Source of the DNA: Polaromonas sp. YR568
GTDB lineage: Bacteria; Pseudomonadota; Gammaproteobacteria; Burkholderiales; Burkholderiaceae_C
Length of the DNA stretch: 64,000 nucleotides
Assembly: GCA_945878995.1 (NCBI GenBank)
Contig: CAMCUN010000003.1
Coordinates: 1 to 64,000 of the forward strand
Direction of reading: 5' to 3'
Below are positions 27,534 to 37,398 of this stretch, one piece after another; the first letter of the stretch is position 1, and every line of letters starts with the position of its first letter. The translations under genes and the position numbers were made by a program. The notes under the pieces are model-generated. The model worked only from the letters and a program-made list of their open reading frames with translations, was not told where the DNA came from and ran no database searches.

Positions 27534-27959
27534 GTGTCCCGCATTCACATCACCGACATTGAAGCCGCCATCAACCATTGGCGCGCGAAAAAGCCCTCAC
27601 CCGACGGCATCACGCTGGCGCCCGAGTTGCGAGCGCTGGCCGAGGTGTACGCCTTGCTGGTGTACTACCACGAGGAAGAAGCGGACGAAGCGAGCTTTCC
27701 GGCCCAGGCCTTGGCGGCCTGGCGCGGCTGGTACGACACCACGCCCGACACGCCTTGCATTGCCATTTGCTCCACCAGCCAGGGCGACGACCACTGCAAG
27801 GGCTGCGGGCGCAGCTTTGAAGAAGTGCAGCGCTGGCCCGAGATGAGCCCGGGGGCCAAGCGCACCACTTGGCGGCGCATCACCCTTGAAAGCACGTCCT
27901 GGCGTTTTGGCCGCTATGCGGACCGGGCGGTGGAAAACCGCCCATCTTTGAAGGCCTAA
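27534..27959 (+). CDS. DUF3717 and DUF1289 domain fusion protein
   Basis: A protein of about 141 residues. The N-terminal part (SRIHITDIEAAINHWR, then ELRALAEVYALLVYY) matches DUF3717. The second half carries the four-cysteine DUF1289 pattern (PCIAICSTSQGDDHCKGCGR), which may bind iron-sulfur or zinc. I prefer the GTG at 27534; a TTG at 27525 adds three residues. No ribosome site is clear for either. The function of both domains is unknown. Confidence 0.75.
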   Translation: MSRIHITDIEAAINHWRAKKPSPDGITLAPELRALAEVYALLVYYHEEEADEASFPAQALAAWRGWYDTTPDTPCIAICSTSQGDDHCKGCGRSFEEVQRWPEMSPGAKRTTWRRITLESTSWRFGRYADRAVENRPSLKA

Positions 27960-28010
27960 AGCGCAACCTTCCCCGGCCCAGCCCCCTGGGGACAGGCCAG
28001 ACAGCCGGGC

Positions 28011-29411
<1,401 letters not shown>

Positions 29412-29502
29412 TTATGGCGGGGTTCTGGCGCAAGGCAGGGGTCTGGCAGGCGAGTCGATAGAATCATCACACAATTCTTTCAACGCCTTGATGACCTGAA
29501 CC

Positions 29503-30117
29503 ATGAAACTCATTGGATCCGAAACCAGCCCCTATGTGCGCAAAGTGCGCATCGTGATGGCCGAGAAAAAGCTGGATTACCAATTCGTGCTGGAAGACGT
29601 CTGGTCCGCCGACACCACCATGGCCCAGGCCAACCCTCTGGGCAAGGTGCCCTGCTTGGTGATGGAAGGCGGCGAGGCCGTCTTCGATTCGCGGGTGATC
29701 GTGGAGTACCTGGACACGCTGTCGCCGGTGGGCAAGTTGATCCCGAGTTCCGGCCGTGAGCGTGCCGAGGTCAAAACCTGGGAGGCCTTGTCCGACGGCC
29801 TGCTTGACGCCTGCGTGCTGGCCCGCATGGAGGCCACCTGGTCGGGCCGCGCCGACAGCGAGCGCAGCCAGGCCTGGATAGACCGGCAAATGTCCAAGGT
29901 GCATCTGGTGCTCAAGGCCATGTCCACGGGCTTGGCCGACAAGCCCTTTTGCAGCGGTGTGCATTTCAGCCTGTCTGACGTGGCGGTGGGCTGCGCCTTG
30001 GGCTACTTGGACCTGCGCTTTGCGCACATCGACTGGCGTGCCTCGCACGCCAATTTGGCCAAGCTGCAAGACAAGCTGATGGCCAGGTCCAGTTTTGTGG
30101 AATCGCTACCGCGCTGA
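29503..30117 (+). CDS. Glutathione S-transferase family protein
   Basis: A 204-residue cytoplasmic protein with a thioredoxin-fold N-terminal domain (KLIGSETSPYVRKVRIVMAE, then NPLGKVPCLVMEGG and the ESRVIVEYLD-type segment FDSRVIVEYLD). A helical C-terminal domain follows, ending FVESLPR. The likely catalytic serine lies in SETSPYVRK. The stop at 30117 nearly abuts the stop of the NTF2-like gene on the other strand. Substrate unknown. Confidence 0.88.
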   Translation: MKLIGSETSPYVRKVRIVMAEKKLDYQFVLEDVWSADTTMAQANPLGKVPCLVMEGGEAVFDSRVIVEYLDTLSPVGKLIPSSGRERAEVKTWEALSDGLLDACVLARMEATWSGRADSERSQAWIDRQMSKVHLVLKAMSTGLADKPFCSGVHFSLSDVAVGCALGYLDLRFAHIDWRASHANLAKLQDKLMARSSFVESLPR

Positions 30118-30118
30118 T

Positions 30119-30568
30119 TCAGCGATTGGCTTGGCGCTTGAGCCAGCGCATCAAGGCGCCCAAGCCAGGCAACTTTTCATAGAGCTCTTCGGCCGCGTCC
30201 CAATAGTCGCGGTGAAACACCACTTTGCCGGCGTCGTCAAAGCGCAGGTGAGAGGTGCCGCGCACGGTCTGCCAAGTCACGCGGTCAAAGCGCTTGAAGC
30301 GAAAGCGAAAATCCCACACCAAAAAGCATTCGCTGCCCTGCGCCACGCGCCCGGTGACGATGAAATGCGGCTGATCCAGCGCCTCGAACATGTGCGAGAA
30401 GATGCGCTCCATCTCGGCCACGCCTTTGACCTCGTTGAAGGGGTCTTTGAAAAAGGTATCGGCCGCATACAAGTCTTTGAGCCTGGCCACATCGGCGGGC
30501 TGGAGCTTTTCATAAAAGATCACCAATTCATCCACCGCCAAGGCCATCTGGGGCTCAATCGCGCTCAT
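30119..30568 (-). CDS. NTF2-like (SnoaL-type) protein
   Basis: A 149-residue protein with a nuclear-transport-factor-2 fold, ending the eight-gene minus-strand operon. The start at 30568 has an AAGGAG site and overlaps the SDR stop by 4 bp (ATGA). It contains the pattern YEKLQPADVARLKDLYAAD, then a Phe-rich strand region and a FHRDYWDAAEELYEK end. Such proteins are commonly small isomerases, cyclases or hydrolases; no catalytic triad can be assigned from sequence. Confidence 0.8.
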   Translation of the reverse strand: MSAIEPQMALAVDELVIFYEKLQPADVARLKDLYAADTFFKDPFNEVKGVAEMERIFSHMFEALDQPHFIVTGRVAQGSECFLVWDFRFRFKRFDRVTWQTVRGTSHLRFDDAGKVVFHRDYWDAAEELYEKLPGLGALMRWLKRQANR

Positions 30569-31341
30569 GGGTGCTCCTTGACCATGCGCTTGACCAGCGG
30601 CAAATAAAGCCCATACGGCAGCCACTGCAACACCTTCATCGCGAAGGTAAAGCGGCGCGGAAAATGAATTTCAAAGCGGCCGCGCGCCCAGCCCTGCACG
30701 ATTTCATCAGCGGCCTGCTCGGCTGTGATGAGTGCGGGCATGGCAAATTGGTTTTGCGCGGTCAGGCCGGTTTTCACAAAACCGGGGTTGATCAGGCTAA
30801 CGCCCAAGCCGCGCGGGCTCAAGTCGGCGTACAGGGTTTCGGCCAGGTTGATCAGGGCCGCCTTGGTGGGGCCATAAGCGAGGCTGTTGGGCAAGCCGCG
30901 AAAGCCGGCCACACTGGAGATCAGGCTGATGTGGCCACGGCGCTGCTGCAAGAAATGCGGCAGCACCGCATCGAGCACATACAGCGCGCCCAGGTAGTTG
31001 ATGTTCTGGTGCTTGAGCATTTCAGCCAAGTCAAACTCGTAAGCCCGCTGAGCCTTGTAGTGGCCGGCGCAGTAAGCCACCAGGTCCAGGCCGCCACTGG
31101 CCATGAGCTGGCCGGCCGCCTCGCGCAGGGCCTGGGGGTCGGTGGCGTCCAACGGCAGGGCCACGGCGCCCGGGTGGGCGTGCACAAAAGAGGCCAAGGC
31201 CGAGGCATTGCGGGCCGACACCGCAACCCGCGCGCCCCGGGCATGCAGGGCTCGGGCGGTGGCCAAGCCAATGCCGCTGGAAGCGCCTATCAGCCAGACC
31301 GTTTTGCCAGTCCAGTCGCGAAGGGTGGGGTTGTGTGACAT
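30565..31341 (-). CDS. Short-chain dehydrogenase/reductase
   Basis: A 258-residue Rossmann-fold oxidoreductase. The cofactor loop GASSGIG lies at 19-25, and the catalytic serine and YxxxK occur in SSVAGFRGLPNSLAYGPTKAAL. It belongs to the classical SDR group. It follows the DUF3833 gene by 14 bp and overlaps the NTF2-like gene by 4 bp. Homologous SDRs accompany the CFA/DUF1365 set in other bacteria, which suggests a lipid or quinone substrate. Confidence 0.9.
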   Translation of the reverse strand: MSHNPTLRDWTGKTVWLIGASSGIGLATARALHARGARVAVSARNASALASFVHAHPGAVALPLDATDPQALREAAGQLMASGGLDLVAYCAGHYKAQRAYEFDLAEMLKHQNINYLGALYVLDAVLPHFLQQRRGHISLISSVAGFRGLPNSLAYGPTKAALINLAETLYADLSPRGLGVSLINPGFVKTGLTAQNQFAMPALITAEQAADEIVQGWARGRFEIHFPRRFTFAMKVLQWLPYGLYLPLVKRMVKEHP

Positions 31342-31355
31342 GAAAAGGTCGGGCC

Positions 31356-31940
31356 TCAGCGCTTGACGAATGACAGGGTGACCTCGCCCAAGCGCACGCC
31401 AAACTTGCTCATGACGGCTTTGTTGAGCATCACGCGCTGGTCCATGAGGTACATCCAGTCGTCGAATTGCACTTCAAAGGTGCGGCCATCCACCGGCAAG
31501 CGCAGCGTGTAGCCAAAGCGAAAGGCGTTGCCGCTTTCTTCGCCCAGGGCCTGGCCTTCCACGTCGGCAGCGGTGCCTACGTAACGGCCTTCGCCGGTGC
31601 GCTTGAGCGTCCACACGCGCCTGTCGCGGGTGCCGTCGGAGTAGGTGAATTCTTCGTCCAGCACGCCGATTTCCTGGCCCGCCGAACCGCTCCAGCTGCA
31701 GGTCATGACCACCGTGAAGCGCTTGACCACCTTGCCCGAACGGTCGGTGAACACGCCGTAAGCATCCAAAGTGCCGTTGAAATACTGGCGCATGTCCAGC
31801 TTGGGCTGTTCACGGGCGTAGTCGCTGGCCTGGGGCCCGGCACATCCGCTCAAGCCCACGGCCAGGCCGACTGACAGCAGCAAGGCGGCCAAGCCGGTGC
31901 GTGCGCGACTTGCAAACAGTGTTTGAAAAAGAAATTTCAT
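31356..31940 (-). CDS. DUF3833 family lipoprotein
   Basis: A 194-residue predicted lipoprotein. The start at 31940 overlaps the transporter stop by 4 bp. The N-terminus has a basic region, a hydrophobic core, and lipobox LSGC (Cys near 31). The DUF3833 region includes MRQYFNGTLDAYGVF, a repeated Trp/Asp strand pattern, and the DDWMYLMDQRVMLNKAVMSKFG end. Function unknown, but the family is a regular member of this gene set. Confidence 0.87.
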   Translation of the reverse strand: MKFLFQTLFASRARTGLAALLLSVGLAVGLSGCAGPQASDYAREQPKLDMRQYFNGTLDAYGVFTDRSGKVVKRFTVVMTCSWSGSAGQEIGVLDEEFTYSDGTRDRRVWTLKRTGEGRYVGTAADVEGQALGEESGNAFRFGYTLRLPVDGRTFEVQFDDWMYLMDQRVMLNKAVMSKFGVRLGEVTLSFVKR

Positions 31941-33229
31941 GTGCGTGTGTCCTGCGTAAGTGGGGCCAAGCCCCGAGGGTGTCGAATGATCCAGGCGTAC
32001 AAGGCGGCGGCGGCAGCGAGCTTGAGCGCGCAGGGCAAAAGGCAATACGCCACCACCAGCGCATCCAAGCCTTGCGCATCGCGCACGCCAGGCGCGTAGC
32101 CAAAAAGCTCCAGCAGCGGCAAGGCCAAACCGGCGGCCAGCGCCAAATTGAGCTTGGTGGCGAAATTCCACCAGCCAAAGTAGGTGCCCGCATGGCGCTC
32201 GCCGGGCTGGGCCTGAATCAGCCCGGCCAGCATGGCGCCAGGCAGGGCGAGATCGGCCCCCAGGGCCAGGCCCGACAAGGCGCACACGGCCATGAATGCA
32301 TAGGCATCGCCCGCACCCAACTGGCTGGCCCACACAAACACAGCCACGGCCAGCAGCATGCCGATCAGCCAGCTGCGCGCCAGCCCCAGGCGTTTGACCA
32401 GCGCCAGCCACAGCGGGATGGACAAGGCGGCGCACAAAAAATAGCTGCCCAAAAACAGCGGCTCCATGGCGGGCGGGGCTTGGAGCCTGTCTTGCACGAA
32501 AAAAAGCACCAAGGTGGCCGGCACCGCACTGGCCACGCCGTTGAGCATGAACACAGCCAAAAGCTTTTGAAAGGCCGGTTGGCGCAGCGGCGCCCACAGC
32601 GGCACGTTCTCGGTGCGGGTGTGCGACACATCAGGCGCCAGGCTGCCGCGCCAAGCCAGCCAGCCCAAGGCCAGCAGGGCCACAAACACCGCCAAGGCCA
32701 GCGGCATGCCCAGCAGCGAAGGCAATACCGAGGCCGTGAGCACCCCCACCAAACCCAGCGCTTCGCGCCCCCCCGTGATGCGGCTGCGCTCCGCCTGCGT
32801 GCCGCCCAGCAGCGCGCCCCAGGCCTGGTGCATGATGCTCAGCAGGCTGTAGCCCAAGTAAGTGAGCAAGAGCATGCCAGCCGCCCAGAGCAGCAGGGCC
32901 TGGGCATCGGGCGCGGTCAAAAAGCGGTCCGGGGAAAACAGCAAGACCAAGCCGGCGGCCAAGCACACCGCCGCCAGCGCCGCCACACCCAACACGGCCT
33001 GCGGCGAGCGGGCCAGCAGCTTGTCGCTCCAGCGGCCCAGCAAGGGGTCCACCAGCGCGTCGGCCAGGCGGGCACCCAAAAGCACGGCACCCAGGGCCGC
33101 CAGCGGCACGCCAAATTCACGCGCGTAGTGGTTGGGCAAAATCACATACAAGGGCAGCGCCGCAAAGGCCAGCGGCAAGCCCAGCAAGCCATAGGCCAAG
33201 ACATTGCGCCAAGCAAAAACAGGGTTCAC
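31937..33229 (-). CDS. MFS transporter, GPH (MelB-like) family
   Basis: A 430-residue, 12-helix inner-membrane transporter. It begins with a GTG at 33229 that overlaps the preceding stop (GTGA). Residues such as GARLADALVDPLLGRWSDK match the conserved loop of sodium/melibiose-type symporters. The natural substrate is unknown. Tight coupling to the lipid-modifying genes suggests export or import of a lipid precursor or fatty acid, but that is inference. Confidence 0.87.
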   Translation of the reverse strand: MNPVFAWRNVLAYGLLGLPLAFAALPLYVILPNHYAREFGVPLAALGAVLLGARLADALVDPLLGRWSDKLLARSPQAVLGVAALAAVCLAAGLVLLFSPDRFLTAPDAQALLLWAAGMLLLTYLGYSLLSIMHQAWGALLGGTQAERSRITGGREALGLVGVLTASVLPSLLGMPLALAVFVALLALGWLAWRGSLAPDVSHTRTENVPLWAPLRQPAFQKLLAVFMLNGVASAVPATLVLFFVQDRLQAPPAMEPLFLGSYFLCAALSIPLWLALVKRLGLARSWLIGMLLAVAVFVWASQLGAGDAYAFMAVCALSGLALGADLALPGAMLAGLIQAQPGERHAGTYFGWWNFATKLNLALAAGLALPLLELFGYAPGVRDAQGLDALVVAYCLLPCALKLAAAAALYAWIIRHPRGLAPLTQDTRT

Positions 33230-33783
33230 GGCGTGCCCAGCAAGGCTTGGCGCATCGCCGGCTCGGAGCTGCGGGGCGACAGCCAAATGCCAAAAAAGGC
33301 ACGGGCAAATTCAGCATCGCGGATGTCGCCGCGCAATTGGCCGTTGAACCAAAAAGCCGCGCCCTGCCCGGGCTGCTGCACGCCGAGCAAGCGGTCGCCT
33401 TTTTTCACATTGGGAAACACGCGGCGCATCTCGTCGAGCCAGAGTTTTTCTTGCTCGCCGGACACGGGGCTGAGCCGGCGCATTTCTTTGAGCGAGCGCT
33501 CGGCAATGTCGACTGCCGCAAAGTCGCGCAGGTAGCGCAACTCCAGCGCCAGCGGGTGGGCGTCAAAACCAGTGGCGCTGAATCCCGGCCTCACCCACAA
33601 ACCCGCGTCGTACACCTCAAAGCCCCACACGCGAAAACGCGTCTGCCCCGCCAAACTGGCGCCTGGCAGGGCCTGGGCCAGCTCGGCAGGGGCAGGCTGC
33701 GCCCACGCCCCACCGCAGCTCAAGAGTACAAGGCCAGAAGCCAACAACATGCGGCGTGTCATCGGAGCGCGGTCAGGGGTCAT
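33226..33783 (-). CDS. Chalcone isomerase-like periplasmic protein
   Basis: A 185-residue protein with a signal peptide (MTRRMLLASGLVLLSCGGAWAQ) and a chalcone-isomerase-like domain (RFRVWGFEVYDAGLWVRPGF, LALELRYLRDFAAVDIAERS, WFNGQLRGDI). Bacterial members lack the plant flavonoid role and probably bind fatty acids or other small hydrophobic ligands. It starts 3 bp after the methyltransferase stop, so it is in the same operon. Confidence 0.85.
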   Translation of the reverse strand: MTPDRAPMTRRMLLASGLVLLSCGGAWAQPAPAELAQALPGASLAGQTRFRVWGFEVYDAGLWVRPGFSATGFDAHPLALELRYLRDFAAVDIAERSLKEMRRLSPVSGEQEKLWLDEMRRVFPNVKKGDRLLGVQQPGQGAAFWFNGQLRGDIRDAEFARAFFGIWLSPRSSEPAMRQALLGTP

Positions 33784-33786
33784 GGA

Positions 33787-35019
33787 TCAAGCCTTTTGCA
33801 AGGTGAACTGCACCACATCGGTGCTGCGCTCTGCAAAAGCGGCCTCGCAGTAAGCCAGGTAAAACTCCCAGATGCGCATGAACTTGCGGTCAAAGCCCAG
33901 CTTGAGCACTTCAGACTCCTGGCGCAAGAAGTCGTCGCGCCACAGGCGCAAGGTCTGGGCATAGTCTTGCCCAAAACAAAATTCATCAACCACTGTTAAC
34001 CCAGCCAAGCGGGCTTGCTCGCGGAAAGCTTGGGGGCTGGGCAGGCAGCCGCCAGGAAAAATGTATTGCTGGATAAAGTCGGTCGAATCCAGGTAGCGCT
34101 CAAAAAACTCGTCGGCAATCACAATGCTTTGAATGCAGGCGCGCCCACCTGGCTTGAGCAAGCTGGCCACCGTTTGAAAGTAAGTGGGCCAAAACTCACG
34201 GCCCACGGCCTCAATCATCTCAATGGAGCACACCACATCAAACGGCGCCTCGGTGCGGGCAATGTCGCGGTAGTCCTGCAGCCGCAGTTCGGCACGGTCC
34301 TGCATGCCCAGCCGTGCCATGCGCTGCTGGGCCCAGGCCAGCTGCTCGGTGGACAAGGTCACGCCCACCAAAGACGCGCCAAACTCGGTGGTAGCCATCT
34401 CGGCCAAAGCCCCCCAGCCACAACCGATTTCCAGCAACCGCTGGCCGGGCTGCACGTCCACCATGCGCAAAGCGCGGCGCACCTTGGCCTGCTGGGCCAG
34501 CCGCATGGACTGGCCTGGCGACTCAAACACCGCCGAGGAGTAGTTCATGGTGTCGTCCAACCACAGCTCGTAAAACGCATTGCCCAGGTCGTAATGGGCA
34601 TGAATATTTTTTTGGCTGCCGCCTTTGGTGTTGCGGTTGAGCAGGTGCTTGAGGCGGTAGACCAGGCGCCCCAGCCAGCTGCCATAAATCACACTGTCCA
34701 CCTCGCGGCGGTTGGCAATGAACAGGCGCAGCAAGTCCGTCAGCGCAGGCGTGCTCCAGTCGCCAGCAATAAAGCCCTCGGCAAAGCCAATGTCCCCGGA
34801 CTTGAGCGCGGCGCTGCACACATTCCAGTTGTGCAAGTGCAAGCTGGCGGCAGGGCCATCGCCGTGGCCAAAGCGCTGCACCGAGCCGTCGGGCAGCTGC
34901 ACAGTCAGCGTGCCGTGCTTGAGGAGCTGCAGCAACTTGAGCACGGTGCGCGCGGCCGCGGGTGCGCCGGTGGGCAAGGGGGTGGCCGCGCTGGGGCGGC
35001 TTGGGGTGGCTGGGTTCAT
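33787..35019 (-). CDS. SAM-dependent methyltransferase, cyclopropane-fatty-acyl-phospholipid synthase family
   Basis: A 410-residue enzyme that would act on unsaturated fatty acyl chains of membrane lipids. The SAM motif LLEIGCGWGALAEMA and the CFA signatures HYDLGNAFYELWLDDTMNYS and EMIEAVGREFWPTYF are visible. Length exceeds E. coli Cfa (382 residues). Related enzymes in photo-oxidative clusters make methylated or furan fatty acids rather than cyclopropanes; which product is made here is not decided by sequence alone. It overlaps DUF1365 by 4 bp. Confidence 0.9.
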   Translation of the reverse strand: MNPATPSRPSAATPLPTGAPAAARTVLKLLQLLKHGTLTVQLPDGSVQRFGHGDGPAASLHLHNWNVCSAALKSGDIGFAEGFIAGDWSTPALTDLLRLFIANRREVDSVIYGSWLGRLVYRLKHLLNRNTKGGSQKNIHAHYDLGNAFYELWLDDTMNYSSAVFESPGQSMRLAQQAKVRRALRMVDVQPGQRLLEIGCGWGALAEMATTEFGASLVGVTLSTEQLAWAQQRMARLGMQDRAELRLQDYRDIARTEAPFDVVCSIEMIEAVGREFWPTYFQTVASLLKPGGRACIQSIVIADEFFERYLDSTDFIQQYIFPGGCLPSPQAFREQARLAGLTVVDEFCFGQDYAQTLRLWRDDFLRQESEVLKLGFDRKFMRIWEFYLAYCEAAFAERSTDVVQFTLQKA

Positions 35020-35783
35020 CGGGTCACAAACTGTTCAGGGGGCGGGGGTTTAGAGACAAAGGGCACACGCTTGCGCCACAACTTAAAAGCTTGCCAGTGG
35101 ATGCGGGCCACCACGCCCAGGGTCATGGCCGGGTAAGCCCACAGCGCACGCTTGAGGCTGGCAGCCGTCACAGGCTCCAAAGTGCCGGACACGCTGGTGA
35201 CCAAGAGCGGACCGCTGTCGTCGTCCACATCAATGCGCGCCACGGTGCGCTCTTGCGTGCTGTGGTGCAAGGTGCGCATGAAGCGAAAGCGGTAGCCGCC
35301 CTCAATCCGGCAAAAAGGCGAGACGTGAAAGACCTTGCGCGCACGCATTTCCTGGCCGTAGCGGGGTGCGTCGTCAAGCAAATAGCAGTGGCGCTCGCCA
35401 AACGTATTGTTGACCTCGACCACGATGGCGCTCAACGCGCCTGCTGCATCGTGGGCATACCAAAAGCTCACCGGTTTGAAGGTGTGGCCCCAAACGCGCG
35501 GGTAGGTGTGCAGCCAGACCTCGCCGGTCGCCGCCAGGCCTTCAGTGGCCAGCAGCTCATCGAGCCAGGCCAGGCAATCGGGGCGGCCGTCGCCGTGGTC
35601 GCGGTCATAAAAACTCAAGGGTGCCCAGCAGTTGCGCGCCAGCGCGCCCGCGCCTTGCTGGCGCATGCTGCGCAGTGGCAGCATGAGAAAGTGCGTGGGG
35701 TAGGCGAAGGTGTTGGCCGCCGGGCGCAGGCGCTGGTGGCGCACCTGGCCAAAACCAATGAGGGGCTGCGGCGCGTGCGTCAT
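35016..35783 (-). CDS. DUF1365 domain-containing protein (COG3496)
   Basis: A 255-residue protein. The start at 35783 gives the family opening LIGFGQVRHQRLRPAANTF, which continues into ARNCWAPLSFYDRDHGDG and VWGHTFKPVSFWYAHD. The frame is open for a further 88 codons but inside the upstream gene. DUF1365 is nearly always next to CFA-type enzymes and COG2907 oxidoreductases. Its biochemical role is unknown. Confidence 0.88.
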   Translation of the reverse strand: MTHAPQPLIGFGQVRHQRLRPAANTFAYPTHFLMLPLRSMRQQGAGALARNCWAPLSFYDRDHGDGRPDCLAWLDELLATEGLAATGEVWLHTYPRVWGHTFKPVSFWYAHDAAGALSAIVVEVNNTFGERHCYLLDDAPRYGQEMRARKVFHVSPFCRIEGGYRFRFMRTLHHSTQERTVARIDVDDDSGPLLVTSVSGTLEPVTAASLKRALWAYPAMTLGVVARIHWQAFKLWRKRVPFVSKPPPPEQFVTR

Positions 35784-35793
35784 CCGACCGACC

Positions 35794-37215
35794 TCAACCC
35801 TGGGCCTGCACTGGCACCTGCACAGGCGCTTGCTGTGTTTGCCGGGCCCAGTCATCGAGCAAGAGGCGAGCGGCCTGCAAGCCGGCTTTGAGGCCGTCTT
35901 CATGAAATCCGTAACCTGCCCAAGCGCCACAAAAATAGCTGTGCAGCTGGCCTTGCAGATGCGGCAGCTGCTCTTGGGCGTGGATGGCGGCGGCATCAAA
36001 CACCGGGTGGGCGTAGTCGTACTCGCCCAAAATGTGTCGTTCATCAATGGGGCTCAGCGGGTTGAGCGAGACGATGACCGACTGCTTGAACGGCAGGGGC
36101 TGCAGCATGTTGAGCAAATAGTGCAGGCACACCTGGGCCGATTCGCGGCCCGCATCGGCCGCACGCTCGTAGTTCCAGGCCGCCCATGCCAGCCGGCGGC
36201 GGGGCAGCACCGACTCATCGGTGTGCAGCACGGCGCGGTTGGGCTGGTAAGCAATGGCGCCCAGCACCGCAAGCTCAGCGGCGCTGGGCTGGCTGAGCAA
36301 GGCCAGCGACTGGTCGGAGTGGCCCGCCAAGATGACTTTGTCAAAGTGCTCGGTGTGCAACTGGCCCGATTGCTGGCTGGTCAGGCGCACGCCATCGCTT
36401 TGGCGCTCGACGGCCAGCACCGGGCAATTCAAGCGCTTGTCGGCAATGTTCGCCGTGATTTTGCGCACATAGTCGCGGGCGCCGCCGGCCACCGTCCACC
36501 ACTGCGGCCGGTCGGCCACCTGCAAGAGGCCGTGGTTGTGGCAAAAGCGCACCATGGTGGCCACCGGAAACTGCAGCATTTGGTCGGTAGGGCAAGACCA
36601 AATGCAGCCCAGCATGGGTAAAAAATAGCCGTCGCGGAACTCGGAAGAAAAGCCTTGCTCGCTCAAAAAAGCGCCCAGCGGCTGCATCAGCGCCTCATCA
36701 TCGCCGCCAGTTTCCAGCGATTGGGCCAAGCTGGTGCTCAGGCGGTTAAAGCGCATGATGTCTTTGAGCATGCGCCAAAAGCTGGGCCGCAACAGGTTGG
36801 CGCGCTGGGCAAACACCGCATTCAGGCTGGAGCCGCTCCACTCCAGCGCCGAGCGCTGCGCGGTGGCCGGTGACTGCACCGAAAACGACATGTCCGACTT
36901 GGCCGTCGGCACATCAAGTTCCGAGAACAGGCCAATCAGCTGCGGGTAGGTGCGCTCGTTGAAGACCAAAAAACCGGTGTCCACGCCGTGCGTAACTTCT
37001 CCCTGGGGGCCGGGCATCGTCACGTCGACCGTGTGGGTGTGGCCGCCAAAATAATCGCCCGCCTCCAACAGCGTGATCTGCGCTTGGCCGCGCAGCTGGT
37101 GGGCCGCAGCCAGGCCCGCAATGCCAGAGCCCACAATGGCCACGCGCGGCAAGAGCCTGCTGTTGTCCTGGCCTGTCACGGGTTCGAGGGTGCGGGAAGC
37201 AAATACAGCGACCAT
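35794..37215 (-). CDS. FAD/NAD(P)-binding amine-oxidase-like protein (COG2907)
   Basis: A 473-residue flavoprotein with the dinucleotide fold near the start (AIVGSGIAGLAAAHQL, GSGIAG at 29-34) and the LEAGDYFGGHTHTV Glu-ended strand. It resembles phytoene-desaturase-like amine oxidases. I start it at the ATG at 37215. It is the first gene of the eight-gene operon. Related proteins are thought to desaturate or oxidise fatty acyl chains, but activity on lipids is inferred from the operon, not from motifs. Confidence 0.88.
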   Translation of the reverse strand: MVAVFASRTLEPVTGQDNSRLLPRVAIVGSGIAGLAAAHQLRGQAQITLLEAGDYFGGHTHTVDVTMPGPQGEVTHGVDTGFLVFNERTYPQLIGLFSELDVPTAKSDMSFSVQSPATAQRSALEWSGSSLNAVFAQRANLLRPSFWRMLKDIMRFNRLSTSLAQSLETGGDDEALMQPLGAFLSEQGFSSEFRDGYFLPMLGCIWSCPTDQMLQFPVATMVRFCHNHGLLQVADRPQWWTVAGGARDYVRKITANIADKRLNCPVLAVERQSDGVRLTSQQSGQLHTEHFDKVILAGHSDQSLALLSQPSAAELAVLGAIAYQPNRAVLHTDESVLPRRRLAWAAWNYERAADAGRESAQVCLHYLLNMLQPLPFKQSVIVSLNPLSPIDERHILGEYDYAHPVFDAAAIHAQEQLPHLQGQLHSYFCGAWAGYGFHEDGLKAGLQAARLLLDDWARQTQQAPVQVPVQAQG

Positions 37216-37325
37216 GTCAGCAGCCCAAAGGCAAGGGGGTTGTGAAATGTGCGAGACAGTCGCTGCGGATTCCGCAAAAGGGGGCGCAGGCGTCAAACAG
37301 GGTGGTGGTACTCATGACGCGGAAC

Positions 37326-37346
37326 CTGTTTTGAGAGCCAAAACAG
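37326..37346. promoter_or_regulatory. Interrupted palindrome upstream of the eight-gene operon
   Basis: CTGTTTTG (37326-37333) and CAAAACAG (37339-37346) form a perfect 8-bp inverted repeat with a 5-base spacer, about 110 bp before the first gene's ATG. Next to it (37347-37400) is an AT-rich tract with a minus-strand TATACA (plus 37355-37360) and a second palindrome TACCATTTGGTA (37386-37397). The tract is far more AT-rich than the rest of the window. These are candidate operator and promoter sites, not matched to a known regulator. Confidence 0.4.
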
Positions 37347-37398
37347 CTTGATTTGTATAAAAATAAAACTAATTGGTCGAAATATTACCATTTGGTAT

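Noticed and set aside
31901-33535. A plus-strand open frame of 544 codons
   Set aside because: Gln/Arg/His-rich translation opposite the MFS gene; no start signal or domain.
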